Positions 1-8,190 of a stretch of DNA of 64,000 nt are shown here, piece by piece (within the stretch, counting starts at the first letter, position 1; the number at the start of each line of letters is the position of its first letter). The notes under the pieces are model-generated. The model saw only the letters and a list, made by a program, of their open reading frames with translations, had not been told where the DNA came from and made no database searches. Origin of the DNA: Microvirga massiliensis. Its GTDB lineage: Bacteria > Pseudomonadota > Alphaproteobacteria > Rhizobiales > Beijerinckiaceae. Made by a program: the position numbers and the translations under genes. The stretch covers positions 842,112 to 906,111 of the forward strand of contig NZ_LN811350.1 in assembly GCF_001006805.1 (NCBI RefSeq), given 5' to 3'.

Positions 1-87
1 CTAGCGCCCACTCGGCATCCGTGAGGTCGCTTGATACCGCAGTCCATCCCGCCGATACTGCCGACGAGTGGTCTCCGTCCAAGGCAT
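1..87 (-). pseudogene. IS5-family transposase N-terminal fragment, frameshifted, cut by window edge
   Basis: Reading leftwards from an ATG at 85-87 gives [18 protein letters not shown], the usual opening of IS5-family transposases. It should then continue as ASDLTDAEWAL, and that segment is present but in another frame, as if one base were missing after the Tyr codon near position 34. In the original frame a stop follows within about 12 codons. A GGAG ribosome site lies just upstream of the ATG. The rest lies outside the window, so whether a full IS copy exists cannot be seen. The family assignment comes from recalled sequence similarity. Confidence 0.6.
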
Positions 88-225
88 CGTGAACTCCATC
101 GAATCTTCGCAAATCCGACGGAATCACAGACGCTTGAGACCACTCAACCCTTTCCAGTCAGGCTCTGAGAGGGCGCGAAGAGCCGCGAGAGCTGATCGCT
201 CCTCAGCTCGCGATATCGTGGAAGG

Positions 226-315
<90 letters not shown>

Positions 316-501
316 CGCAGAGCCCCGAAGGGCCCAGCCGCCTCAGCGGGCGACGCGGTCGTGTATAGCCCTTGCTCCGGTAAGGCAAGACGATCGTGAG
401 CCCGAGGGCGCTCGGCGACTGCACCTCATGCCGCGCCGAACCGCCACCTTGCCGACGCGGCCCTAGGCGCTTAGCTGTTCCGGACACGAGGCTTCACCTT
501 C

Positions 502-825
502 ATGATCCGCTTCCTGGCGCGCGTGCTCGGCTTTCTCCTTCTGGCCGCCGGCTTCGTCGGCCTGATCGTCGATGCGACTCGCACCTTCGCGAACGGCGAG
601 GTCTCCTTCGTGCCGCTAGGGGAGGTGGCCTTCACGCTCTTTCCGAGCACGTTTCCGCTCATCGAGCCTGGGGTCACCCGCCACATTCATCCGTTCCTGT
701 GGGACCCCATCCTTCTGAACTTCTTCCTTCTCCCAGCCTCGGTCGTCGGCTTTGCCCTCGGGGCTCTGCTTCTGTGGCTGGGGCAGAAGCCTCCGGAGCC
801 GATCGGCTATCCGGCGGAGCAGTGA
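502..825 (+). CDS. small hypothetical membrane protein (107 aa)
   Basis: I do not recognise the function. The 107-residue product has an N-terminal hydrophobic segment (about residues 5-25) and a second one (about 70-93). A roughly 45-residue loop between them is rich in Phe and Pro and contains a conserved-looking TRHIHPFLWDPIL stretch. The tail is short and polar. It starts at an ATG about 35 bp after a non-coding stretch and lies 84 bp before msrA on the same strand, so co-transcription is possible but unproven. High GC third positions and the lack of a competing frame support a real gene. Confidence 0.7.
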   Translation: MIRFLARVLGFLLLAAGFVGLIVDATRTFANGEVSFVPLGEVAFTLFPSTFPLIEPGVTRHIHPFLWDPILLNFFLLPASVVGFALGALLLWLGQKPPEPIGYPAEQ

Positions 826-909
826 TCGGTCCCACCGCTGCCGGGCCTCCAAGGGCCTCGCAGCGGGCGTGCTCCCTGCTTACATATCGAAGTCGAGACA
901 GGAGCTCCC

Positions 910-1569
910 ATGTTCGCCTTCCTGAAAAAGCCCATGACGCTCCCCAGTGCCGATGAGGCTCTGCCGGGGCGCAGCCAGCCGATTCCCACAGCCGAGCGCC
1001 ACTTCGTGAACGGCCGTCCCCTGAAAAGTCCCTATCCGGAGGGTAGCCGAAAGGCCCTGTTCGGTCTCGGCTGTTTCTGGGGCGCGGAGCGCAAGTTCTG
1101 GCAGCTCGAGTCGGGGATCTGGATCACGACGGCCGGATATGCCGGCGGCCTCACGCCGAACCCGACCTACGAGGAGGTCTGCTCCGGCATGACGGGGCAC
1201 AACGAGGTCGTGCTCGTTGTCTATGATCCGGCTGCGATCACCTACGAGACGCTTCTGAAGACCTTCTGGGAGAACCATGATCCGACGCAGGGCATGCGCC
1301 AGGGCAACGATGTCGGCACGCAGTACCGCTCCGGCATCTACACCTTCGACGACGAGCAGGAGGCTCTCGCCCGCGCGTCAAAGGAGGCTTACGGCAAGGC
1401 CCTCGCTGCGCGGGGCCTTGGTCCGATCACGACGGAGATCCTGCCCGCTCCGCCGTTCTACTTCGCGGAAGACTACCACCAGCAATACCTCGCCAAGAAT
1501 CCCGGCGGCTATTGCGGGCTCGGCGGCACGGGCGTCTCGTGTCCGATCGGAGTCGGCGTAACGGCCTGA
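910..1569 (+). CDS. msrA: peptide-methionine (S)-S-oxide reductase MsrA
   Basis: MsrA reduces methionine-S-sulfoxide in proteins using thioredoxin, repairing oxidative damage. The 219-aa product has the catalytic motif GCFWG with the nucleophilic Cys at about residue 55. It then shows the family blocks [14 protein letters not shown] and the FWENHDPTQ region, and a C-terminal [14 protein letters not shown] segment with candidate resolving cysteines. The length and the roughly 45-residue N-terminal extension fit alphaproteobacterial long MsrA forms. A GGAGCTCCC sequence just before the ATG acts as ribosome site. No msrB is adjacent. Confidence 0.95.
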   Translation: MFAFLKKPMTLPSADEALPGRSQPIPTAERHFVNGRPLKSPYPEGSRKALFGLGCFWGAERKFWQLESGIWITTAGYAGGLTPNPTYEEVCSGMTGHNEVVLVVYDPAAITYETLLKTFWENHDPTQGMRQGNDVGTQYRSGIYTFDDEQEALARASKEAYGKALAARGLGPITTEILPAPPFYFAEDYHQQYLAKNPGGYCGLGGTGVSCPIGVGVTA

Positions 1570-1585
1570 CGACTCGTCCGGAGCC

Positions 1586-1603
1586 GTGAGGACAGGTCCT
1601 CAC
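1586..1603. terminator. short hairpin between convergent msrA and mepA
   Basis: The sequence GTGAGGAC-AG-GTCCTCAC forms a perfect 8-bp stem with a 2-nt loop between the convergent ends of msrA and mepA. No T-run follows on either strand, so it is at best a weak bidirectional terminator. Confidence 0.35.
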
Positions 1604-1613
1604 AGATGGGGCT

Positions 1614-2522
1614 CTATTCGGCCAGGAGTACGCGTCTGCACTCCGATGGCAGCTGCGCCAACGTCAAGGGCGGGCGTGGCTTGCCGGGCTTGGGGTTCAG
1701 CATTTGTGGGGTGAACCAGTTGGCGAGCTCCGCGCCGCATCCGTCATCGCGCGGCGGCGGCGCCTGGTTCGAGCAGCTTGCGTCGCCTCGAGGGCAGGCC
1801 ATCCTGATGTGGAAATGATAGTTGTGGCCCCACATCGGCCGCACCTTCGAGAGCCACGACCGGTCATCACCGGCCTCGCGGCAAAGCGCGCGCTTGATAG
1901 CCGGATTCACGAAGATCCGTGCCACCTCGCGATCACGGGCGACGGCCCGGATCAGGGCGGTGTGCTGCGGTGTCCAGACAGCAGGGTCGATATCGAGACG
2001 GTCGGATCGCACCATGTTCGTCGCGGACAATTCCTCCCGTTCCACACGCGACAGCGTTCGCGAGGGCATCGGCGTCAGCCACACATCGGCATCGAGGCCG
2101 ACCTGATGTGAGGCATGGCCGGTCAGCATTGGGCCGCCGCGCGGCTGGGAAATATCGCCGACGAGAAGTCCCGGCCAGCCGTTGATCTCCGGCACGCGCT
2201 GGGCGAGACGCTGGAGATAGCTGACGAGATGCGGATGGCCCCAGTTCCGGTTACGGGACAGGCGCATCACCTGCCAGGTCTCGCCGTCGATCGGAAGCAT
2301 TGCGGCCCCGGCCACGCAGCCTCGGGCATAGCTGCCGATCGATTCAGGTTCGAGCGCCGCCGGGCGAGTGCGCCGTCCGAACAGTTCCTTCGCGGGCACC
2401 GACGGATCCGTCGGATTGGCGAGGGGCGGCAGCGGCTTCGGATCGAGCGTTCCGACGGTCTGCGCTTGAGATGCGAGCGGCAGCAGGGAAAGGGTTAGGA
2501 CGAGTAAGGCAGAGCGAAGCAT
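1614..2522 (-). CDS. mepA: penicillin-insensitive murein endopeptidase (MepA, peptidase M74)
   Basis: This is a periplasmic zinc peptidase that cleaves D-Ala-meso-DAP cross-links in peptidoglycan. The 302-aa product starts with a typical signal peptide (MLRSALLVLTLSLLPLASQA). It carries the M74 zinc signature GHASHQVGLDADVW at about 135-148 and the distal histidine block HNYHFHIRMACP, followed by Cys-rich positions shared by the family. The length fits MepA (about 270-310 aa). It is convergent with msrA and stands alone on its strand before the downstream SDR gene. Confidence 0.93.
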   Translation of the reverse strand: MLRSALLVLTLSLLPLASQAQTVGTLDPKPLPPLANPTDPSVPAKELFGRRTRPAALEPESIGSYARGCVAGAAMLPIDGETWQVMRLSRNRNWGHPHLVSYLQRLAQRVPEINGWPGLLVGDISQPRGGPMLTGHASHQVGLDADVWLTPMPSRTLSRVEREELSATNMVRSDRLDIDPAVWTPQHTALIRAVARDREVARIFVNPAIKRALCREAGDDRSWLSKVRPMWGHNYHFHIRMACPRGDASCSNQAPPPRDDGCGAELANWFTPQMLNPKPGKPRPPLTLAQLPSECRRVLLAE

Positions 2523-2672
2523 GCCCCGAGGCTAGCCGGGGCGATGCCGATCCGGAAGGGCCCCGGCTCCCAGAAAGCGCGGCGCATTGTCCGAGGAAGC
2601 GATGCGCCTCGGGCTTGCTCTCACGCGGTCACATCCCATCCGCAGCCGCCTCACCGAGGCGCGCATGCATCG

Positions 2673-3845
2673 TCAATGCCGCGGTTGCGGGCGACCGTGA
2701 AAGGGTTCGTGCCGCGCCCGATAGCCGGGCCCGACGACGTATTCACTGTGCCCGTTGCCACTCGTCTTGGTGGTCACCTGCTCGGAGCGCCGGGCGGGCA
2801 CTGCAGAGCGCGCGCGGGGTCTGGGCCTGTTGCGGCTTTCGCGCGGAATCAGGAACGCAGCCACCGCGGCACCAATTCCCGCAAGGACGACGGCGGTCGC
2901 GAAGGGGTGCATCTGTGCTGCGAGGAACACGCTCGTCTTGCGCGGTTCCCTGGCGAGAGAGGAATACTCATCGCCATCTTGCCGGGGGCGGTAGAGATTG
3001 TCCCGCATGGATTCGCGCTGGCGCTCGCGGGTCGATTGCGTTGCATACCCGACCAACTCCATCACGACGTCCGTCAGGCGCGGCGCAATCGCTCCGAGAG
3101 CGCCGATCATCCAACCGCCGAACCCGACGGTCAGGTCCCGCTTCTGGTGCTCTGCCGCGAACACGATTGCCTTTGCGACGAGATGCGGATCGTAGATCGG
3201 CGGCGGAAGCGCGGGATTGTCTCCCATGTAGTTGCGGGCGTGCTCGGGATAGGGAGTGTCGATCGCCGAGGGTTTGATCAGCGTTACGGAAATCGGTGCT
3301 CCCTCCCGCTCGAGCTCCATGCGCAGACCATCCGTGAAGGCCTTTACCGCGTGCTTCGTCGCGGAATACTGCGTCTGGAAGAGCATGGCGCGCTCGGACA
3401 AGACACTGCCGAGATTGATGATCGCGCCGCCTCCGCGCTCGCGCAGGTGGCGCGCGGCAATGAGCGAGCCGTTCACAACGCCCCAGTAATTGACCTCGAA
3501 CTGGTGCCGCTGGTCCTCGATCGGAATCTCCTCGAGCCTGCCATACAAGGCGGCTGCGGCGTCGTTGACCCAGGTGTCGAATCCCCCAAAGGTCTCCGTG
3601 GCGGTGCGGGCGATTTGCTCGATGTCCTCGCGCTTCGCGGTATCGGCCGGCACGGCGATGGTGTGCGTTCCGCGAGCGCTCAATTCGCGGGCGATGTCAT
3701 CGAGCGTTTCGGCATTCCGGGCCGCGAGCACGAGGCCGCGTGCTCCCCGTTCGGCAAACATTCGGGCGGTGGTGAGGCCGATGCCGCTCGAGGCACCCGT
3801 GATCACGACGACCTGTTCTTCGACAGGTTTCAGGCGAACGGCCAT
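2673..3845 (-). CDS. SDR-family oxidoreductase with C-terminal membrane tail
   Basis: This is a classical short-chain dehydrogenase of 390 aa. The NAD(P)-binding TGASSGIG motif is near residues 14-21 and the catalytic Tyr/Lys motif is YSATK, with a preceding GSVLSE serine. After the roughly 260-residue catalytic domain there is an unusual extension: a GGWMIGALGAIAP segment, a charged linker, and a hydrophobic stretch (FATAVVLAGIGAAVAAFLI) followed by an Arg-rich tail. It is probably anchored in the inner membrane. The ATG at 3845 is chosen because AAGGAG sits 9 bp upstream; the frame stays open further upstream but lacks family residues. The substrate is unknown. Confidence 0.88.
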   Translation of the reverse strand: MAVRLKPVEEQVVVITGASSGIGLTTARMFAERGARGLVLAARNAETLDDIARELSARGTHTIAVPADTAKREDIEQIARTATETFGGFDTWVNDAAAALYGRLEEIPIEDQRHQFEVNYWGVVNGSLIAARHLRERGGGAIINLGSVLSERAMLFQTQYSATKHAVKAFTDGLRMELEREGAPISVTLIKPSAIDTPYPEHARNYMGDNPALPPPIYDPHLVAKAIVFAAEHQKRDLTVGFGGWMIGALGAIAPRLTDVVMELVGYATQSTRERQRESMRDNLYRPRQDGDEYSSLAREPRKTSVFLAAQMHPFATAVVLAGIGAAVAAFLIPRESRNRPRPRARSAVPARRSEQVTTKTSGNGHSEYVVGPGYRARHEPFHGRPQPRH

Positions 3846-4130
3846 GGGAGACTCCTTGCTGTCAGGATGGAGTTCAACGTCCCGTGGAAGAGAGGGGTTC
3901 CGGGCGCAGTCAGGAACGGATCTCTCCGACATTGCTCCTGCCTGCCTGGATCCGAACCGCTGCGTCCGCCATGCGAGAGGCAATGACGAGGACCGTGCTG
4001 GCAACGGATATCCGCCGTGGCAGCGGCTGGGGTTGACCCCGCGTATCCAACTGCGTGCTCCGGAAGCCCAGGCAGGAACGTCGCTTTCCGAGCGGCGTTT
4101 TCCCTCAGGCTTCACAGGAGGTGCATTGCC
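3846..4130. promoter_or_regulatory. divergent intergenic region, SDR / PRC-barrel
   Basis: This 285-bp gap separates two divergent genes, so promoters for both should lie here. I see no protein-like frame with family features. The AGGAGGTG ribosome site of the PRC gene is at its right end. No clear operator or riboswitch was recognised. Confidence 0.4.
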
Positions 4131-4541
4131 ATGCAGACGACGGTTCAAAGCGGAGATGTCCGCGAAACCCGTGCCCTCATCGCGAGTGACAAGGTCGAGG
4201 GCACTCCCGTGCGACGCACGGACGGCGAGAAGATCGGAACGATCGAGCGCGTCATGATCGACAAGCGAAGCGGCCACGTGGCCTATGCGGTCATGAGCTT
4301 CGGCGGGATCATGGGCCTCGGCGAGGAGTACTACACCCTTCCCTGGGGCGTTCTCAAATACAATACCCAGCTCGACGCCTACGAGCTGAACCTCACGGAG
4401 GATCAACTGCGGGGCGCTCCTCGCCGGAATGCGGAGGGGCAAGACGCATCCTACGACCGTGAGTGGGAGGAGCACGTGCATCGCTACTACAATGCGACGC
4501 CATACTGGGGAGAGTCGGACCCGATGAGCACGGGCCGCTGA
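4131..4541 (+). CDS. PRC-barrel domain protein
   Basis: The 136-aa product has a single PRC-barrel domain (about residues 15-90), with the typical opening SDKVEGTPVRRTDGEKIGTI and the WGVLKYN strand. The C-terminal part contains YDREWEEHVHRYY. PRC barrels occur in photosynthetic reaction-centre H subunits and RimM. Stand-alone copies in Hyphomicrobiales are cytosolic proteins of unknown role, often linked to stress. The start at 4131 is fixed by AGGAGGTG 5 bp upstream. A strong terminator follows at 4609, so it appears monocistronic. Confidence 0.88.
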   Translation: MQTTVQSGDVRETRALIASDKVEGTPVRRTDGEKIGTIERVMIDKRSGHVAYAVMSFGGIMGLGEEYYTLPWGVLKYNTQLDAYELNLTEDQLRGAPRRNAEGQDASYDREWEEHVHRYYNATPYWGESDPMSTGR

Positions 4542-4608
4542 CGGCACGCGGCTCAGGCAAGTTGGATTGAATCGAGGCCGCCGCGGCGGTTCAACTCCGG
4601 ATCCGAAG

Positions 4609-4640
4609 AAATCGCCCGGCCACCGGCCGGGCGATTTTCG
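4609..4640 (+). terminator. rho-independent terminator after the PRC-barrel gene
   Basis: A 13-bp perfect stem (arms 4609-4621 and 4625-4637, core ATCGCCCGGCC / GGCCGGGCGAT) with a 3-nt loop is followed by a short T-rich run (TTTTCGTT). It lies about 70 bp after the PRC stop codon. Confidence 0.8.
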
Positions 4641-4739
4641 TTAATCGGACGCTTTGGGAATGCGAGGCGCGCGACTGGCAGGATACGTCGGAGATCTGGG
4701 TTGCGGAGCTGCCTTCGCGACCGCGAGCCGTCAGCACAG

Positions 4740-4856
4740 TGCACGCACAGCCCTTTCCGGCGCCTCACCGCCATTGCGAGCCGCAGGCAAAGCAATCTAC
4801 CCTTCGACCAATGCGCTCCTGAATGGCTTCGCTCCGTTCGCAATGACGAAGAGGGC
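4740..4856. repeat. dispersed intergenic repeat, family A, copy 1
   Basis: About 115 bp that recur in inverted orientation at about 18655-18760. Shared blocks include CCTTTCCGGCGCCTCACCG, GCAATCTACCC and CCAATGCGCTCCT. The identity is high but imperfect. It contains the motif in which a run like TCATTGCGA pairs with nearby GAAGCAATC, giving REP-like secondary structure. No frame in it looks coding. Confidence 0.75.
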
Positions 4857-4903
4857 GTGAGAAAGGGAGCAGCACTTCCGGGAACGAGGTCCGGCCGAAA
4901 CGA

Positions 4904-4931
4904 CAATCGCCCGGCCTAGACCGGGCGATTG
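4904..4931. repeat. second copy of the ATCGCCCGG hairpin
   Basis: Arms CAATCGCCCGG (4904-4914) and CCGGGCGATTG (4921-4931) flank a 6-nt loop. The stem core is the same as that of the terminator at 4609, so the two hairpins bracket the family A repeat. On the minus strand it could serve as a terminator for the histone-like gene, but the T-run is poor. Confidence 0.55.
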
Positions 4932-4952
4932 CCTGTCGCATACGACTGGAGA

Positions 4953-5009
4953 GTGCCCGAGATCCGATCCGCACCATTGTGATCATGGCACAGATCGGAT
5001 CTCGGGCAC
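4953..5009. other. 17-bp perfect inverted repeat downstream of the histone-like gene
   Basis: The left arm 4953-4969 (GTGCCCGAGATCCGATC) and right arm 4993-5009 are perfect complements around a 23-nt spacer that is itself partly palindromic. The right arm ends 10 bp from the stop codon of the minus-strand histone-like gene, so the transcript would end in a long stem-loop. It may terminate or stabilise that mRNA. No T-run follows. Confidence 0.7.
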
Positions 5010-5019
5010 GCCGATACGC

Positions 5020-5682
5020 CTACCTGCGCTTACGCGGGGATCGCTTCGTGCCGACCCGGCCGGACCGCTTTGTCGATGAGGTGCGGCTCGTGGCGGCTGC
5101 GGCGCGCCGCGTCGTTCCCTTCTTCGCACCGGTCTTGCGAGCAGTCGTCTTGCGAGAGGCAGTCCTCGCGCTACCACGCGCCGTCGAACGGGATGCAGTC
5201 TTCCGTGTCGTGCGAGCGGCGGTCTTCTTTGCACCGGTCTTCCGGGCTGTCGTCTTCCGCGCAGCCGTCTTCCGAGCGGTGGTCTTCCGCGCAGCCGTCT
5301 TCCTGGCGGTACCGCGCTTCGTGGCACTCTTCGTGCCTCTCTTGGCGGCGGTCTTCCGGGCAGCAGTCTTCTTCGCGCCGGTCTTCCGGGCGGTCGTCTT
5401 CCGCGCGGTCGTCTTCTTGGCCGCGCCACGCTTCGTGGCACTCTTCGTGCCTCTCTTGGCGGCGGTCTTCCGGGCAGCAGTCTTCTTCGCGCCGGTCTTC
5501 CGGGCTCCGGTCTTGCGTGCGCCGGTCCTTCTCGCTCCGGTTCGTGCACCGGTGGTCGACGCTTTCCGCGTCGTACGTCTCTTGCGAGCAGGCTTCGTTT
5601 CGGTGGTGGACTCTTCTGTCGTTTCCTCGGGGATGTCTGTACTCACTTCACCAAACCAAGTGGACTTGTCGTCTGTCGGCAT
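5020..5682 (-). CDS. histone H1-like DNA-binding protein with AAKKT/ARKT repeats
   Basis: The 220-aa product has a short acidic, Thr/Glu-rich N-terminus (about 40 residues). About 180 residues of tandem Lys/Arg-Thr-Ala repeats follow (ARKTGAKKTAARKTAAKRG and variants), ending in KRSGRVGTKRSPRKRR. Such proteins resemble the eukaryotic H1 tail and bacterial H1-like proteins. They bind DNA without sequence specificity, and a chromatin-compacting role is inferred. The start at 5682 follows GAAGGAGG at the right spacing; the longer open frame upstream is not repeat-like. The low-complexity coding DNA carries a 77-bp exact internal duplication. Confidence 0.88.
   Translation of the reverse strand: MPTDDKSTWFGEVSTDIPEETTEESTTETKPARKRRTTRKASTTGARTGARRTGARKTGARKTGAKKTAARKTAAKRGTKSATKRGAAKKTTARKTTARKTGAKKTAARKTAAKRGTKSATKRGTARKTAARKTTARKTAARKTTARKTGAKKTAARTTRKTASRSTARGSARTASRKTTARKTGAKKGTTRRAAAATSRTSSTKRSGRVGTKRSPRKRR
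5315..5505. repeat. 77-bp exact direct repeat inside the histone-like gene
   Basis: Positions 5315-5391 and 5429-5505 are identical, 114 bp (38 codons) apart. An in-frame period of this length allows loss or gain of repeat units by recombination without a frameshift, so the protein length may vary between strains. Confidence 0.85.
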
Positions 5683-5991
5683 TTCCGCCTCCTTCAGGCG
5701 CCCTCGCGTGCAGCCGTCACGCTTGCACAAGGCAACGTCGTTATACCAACCGGGTTCCGCTGAACGGAAAGTGTTGGAAGTAGAATTTGCATGTTTTCTG
5801 TGGATACTTGCCATGGGAGGCACTTGCAGACGCGCGCATACGGCCGATCCGATGTGCTCCAACGGGTCTCAAGTGATTGGCTGTAAAGGCTTCCCGAGGT
5901 CGTTCGATCGGCTCCGCTCGCGCCGCGAGAGCTATAAAATTACCAATGAAAAACAATGACTTGGTAGTATAACGAGTGTTCTGGAAGGATG

Positions 5992-6342
5992 ATGAAGATG
6001 CGTTCTCTGATGCTCGTTTCAGTTCTTGTGATCGCGGCGGGAGGAGCCATCGCGCACCACGGTTGGGGCAGTTAAGATGCATCGCGTACGGTCGTGATCG
6101 AAAGCGCCGTGACGCGCGTCGCCTGGCAGAATCCGCATGTTCAAATCGGAGTGACCCACGACGGAGCGGCGTGGGAGCTCGTGCTGGCGCCGCCTTTCCG
6201 GATGAATGCACGTGGTCTCGAGCCCGACATGCTGAAGGTCGGGACAATGGTTCGGGCGGAGGGTTACGTGTCGACACGAACGGATCGCGAGATGCGGGCC
6301 GAGCGCATTGCGCTCGGCGATCGTAGCTTCGAACTGCGGTGA
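5992..6342 (+). pseudogene. DUF6152-type small exported protein, interrupted by a TAA codon
   Basis: The frame starting at the ATGs 5992/5998, after GGAAGG, encodes a signal peptide (MRSLMLVSVLVIAAGGAIA) and then HHGWGS, where TAA at 6073-6075 stops it. The same frame continues without a gap to 6342 with family-like sequence (NPHVQIGV, LAPPFRMNARGL, MRAERIALG). Family members have Tyr at the stop position (HHGW.SYD), so a single TAT/TAC to TAA change explains it. No shift is needed. The downstream part could restart at a GTG/ATG but would lack export. The family name comes from recalled similarity. Confidence 0.75.
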
Positions 6343-6802
6343 TGGGAGATGCCTAGGAGAGGGGGCTTGCGCCTCTCCAGGACTCATCGCTCGGTCATCT
6401 CGCCTGCCATTCCGCCCGGCTCTATACCGCCTCGACGTTCTGCATGTCCCCGGCGCGGCGCTCCTCGTCGGCGCCATCTCCGTCTTTGATCTGGCGCTCA
6501 TTCGCAGGTGTACGGAGATCGTGTCGGTCATCGGCGCTCTCGCGATTCCGATTGCTGCCTGCAGGTTGGCCGTGCAGATTCCGACGGATCTCTTGCTTCT
6601 GACGGCAGAGGCCTTGGCGCTCGGCACCAATCCTGCCCTTCTGCTCAAGCTGGCGGCGATCGTGCTCGGACTGCTGCACATCGCCGTGTATTACCTCGCC
6701 ATCCGCGACGTCTCATCCTCGGTGGCGCGCGCGACGGCAGCGATGTCGCTCTTCGCCTGGGTCATCGTGCTCGGTGCGGGACGCATGGTCGCCTACCTCT
6801 AG
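6342..6802 (+). pseudogene. DUF6644-type membrane protein, nonsense codon plus frameshift
   Basis: The start ATG overlaps the stop of the preceding gene (TGATG). Codon 5 is TAG. The same frame then gives LAPLQDSSLGHLACHSARLYTA, as expected for the N-terminus of this family. From about 6430 the family sequence continues one frame over as LDVLHVPGAALLVGAI, then three further hydrophobic helices to 6802. One deleted base near 6430 restores the junction LYTA-LDVLHV. Two lesions mean the gene is probably dead, like its neighbour. DUF6152 and DUF6644 genes commonly sit side by side; that pairing is from memory. Confidence 0.6.
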
Positions 6803-7206
6803 GCAGGAATCCTCCGACCATCTCGGGCATGGCGACACGACTCCAACCGGCCTGAATCACCAGGATGGAAGCCGCGCGGCGGTCGCGCAAAGGGCGCCGA
6901 GAGGTGCTGCTTGCGGGAATTCCCGGCTCGCTTCCTGACCTATGGGTAAGGGGCTGCTTGCGGATTGCCAGCCGGCAAACGCGTTCCCCTGCGCGGCGAA
7001 ACGCGCTAGAGCGAGGTCCCAGGTTGCGGTTCGGCATCTGTCCGAGGCGCTCCGCTCCCGTCGGATTTCTCCCCTGATCTGCTTCATGAACTCCCTCCTC
7101 GCGGCGAACCAGCCCCACCGCGTCGAACCAGAAGACAGTCGGATCTTGCGCTCGATCCCTGCCATTCGGGTTCGCGCAGCCGGTTCCAGCACCTCGCACA
7201 GGTGAC
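6803..7206. other. 404-bp intergenic region, nothing recognised
   Basis: Short frames exist on both strands but none has recognisable motifs, a good ribosome site or family similarity. I see no tRNA, strong hairpin or repeat shared with other parts of the window. Confidence 0.4.
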
Positions 7207-7209
7207 TTG

Positions 7210-8082
7210 GTGACATCCTCCCCCGTCTTCTTCATCGTCCTTTGGATGACCGGCGCGCTGACGTCGTTCTCGGCGAGCGCTGTCGCGGTCCGGTTGCTGT
7301 CCCGGACATTCTCGGCGTTCGAGATGCTCGCGTTCCGAGCCGGATTCGCGCTGGTGCTTCTTCTGGGGCTTGCTCTGGTCCAACCAAAGCTCCGGGCTCA
7401 GCTGATCCCCAAGAAGCTCTCGCTCCATGTCGTACGGAACGTCGTCCACTTTGCGGGAACCTATGGCTGGACCGTCGCCGTCACGATCCTGCCGCTCGCG
7501 ATGGTGTTCGCGCTGGAATTCACGGCACCGCTCTGGACGGCCATTCTCGCAGTGCTTTTTCTCGGCGAGCGAATGACCCTCGGACGTGTCGTCGCTGTCG
7601 TCTCGGGTTTCATCGGGGTGATGATCATCCTGCGGCCGGGCTTGGAGGGCTTGAGGCTGGAAGGCCTGATCGTGCTCGCCGCTGCTCTCGCCTTCGCGAT
7701 CACCGCCGTCATCACCAAGCACCTCACGGCCACCCAGACCACCTTCACGATCCTTGTCTGGATGAATCTCATTCAAGGGCCGCTCAATTTTATGGGCGCC
7801 GGAGAAGCCTTCTGGCTGAAGCTCGAACCGAACCACATCATCCCGCTCATTGCTCTGGGCGTGGGCGGCCTCGCCTCGCATTTCTGCCTGACGAACGCCT
7901 ACCGCTATGGCGACGCAACGGTCGTCATGCCGCTCGATTTCCTGCGGGTACCGCTGATCGCGATCGTCGGCTGGCAGTTTTTTGGCGAGAGTCTTGACCC
8001 GTTGCTGCTGCTCGGAAGCCTCTTCATCATCGGCGGGATCCTCTTCAACCTGCGTGCGGAGTCGCGGAGGGCGGCGGCATGA
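7210..8082 (+). CDS. DMT-superfamily (EamA) transporter
   Basis: The product is about 290 aa with ten predicted hydrophobic segments arranged as two EamA repeats: the first about residues 5-135 (WTVAVTILPLAMVFALEFTAPLW) and the second about 145-280. Members of the drug/metabolite transporter superfamily export or import small metabolites across the inner membrane; the substrate cannot be predicted here. A GTG start at 7210 is preferred, with a TTG one codon earlier. No ATG precedes the first helix. An RecD-like helicase gene follows 108 bp downstream on the same strand. Confidence 0.85.
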   Translation: MTSSPVFFIVLWMTGALTSFSASAVAVRLLSRTFSAFEMLAFRAGFALVLLLGLALVQPKLRAQLIPKKLSLHVVRNVVHFAGTYGWTVAVTILPLAMVFALEFTAPLWTAILAVLFLGERMTLGRVVAVVSGFIGVMIILRPGLEGLRLEGLIVLAAALAFAITAVITKHLTATQTTFTILVWMNLIQGPLNFMGAGEAFWLKLEPNHIIPLIALGVGGLASHFCLTNAYRYGDATVVMPLDFLRVPLIAIVGWQFFGESLDPLLLLGSLFIIGGILFNLRAESRRAAA

Positions 8083-8190
8083 GCCAGCTGGTCGCATGCG
8101 GGCGCCTCGCAGGCTGATGTCCTGCATGAGCCTGAATCGACGCGCGGCTTCCCACTCGCCGAAGCGCACCGTGTGCAGGACCACAGCGGC

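Noticed and set aside
4979..5959. A 326-codon rightward frame over the histone-like gene, rich in Val/Phe/Arg/Ala
   Set aside because: It is the antisense of the Lys/Thr/Ala repeats. The minus-strand reading has a ribosome site and a known protein type.
6857..7216. A 119-codon leftward frame before the DMT transporter gene
   Set aside because: No ribosome site, no recognisable features, and Arg-rich low-quality sequence; left as non-coding.
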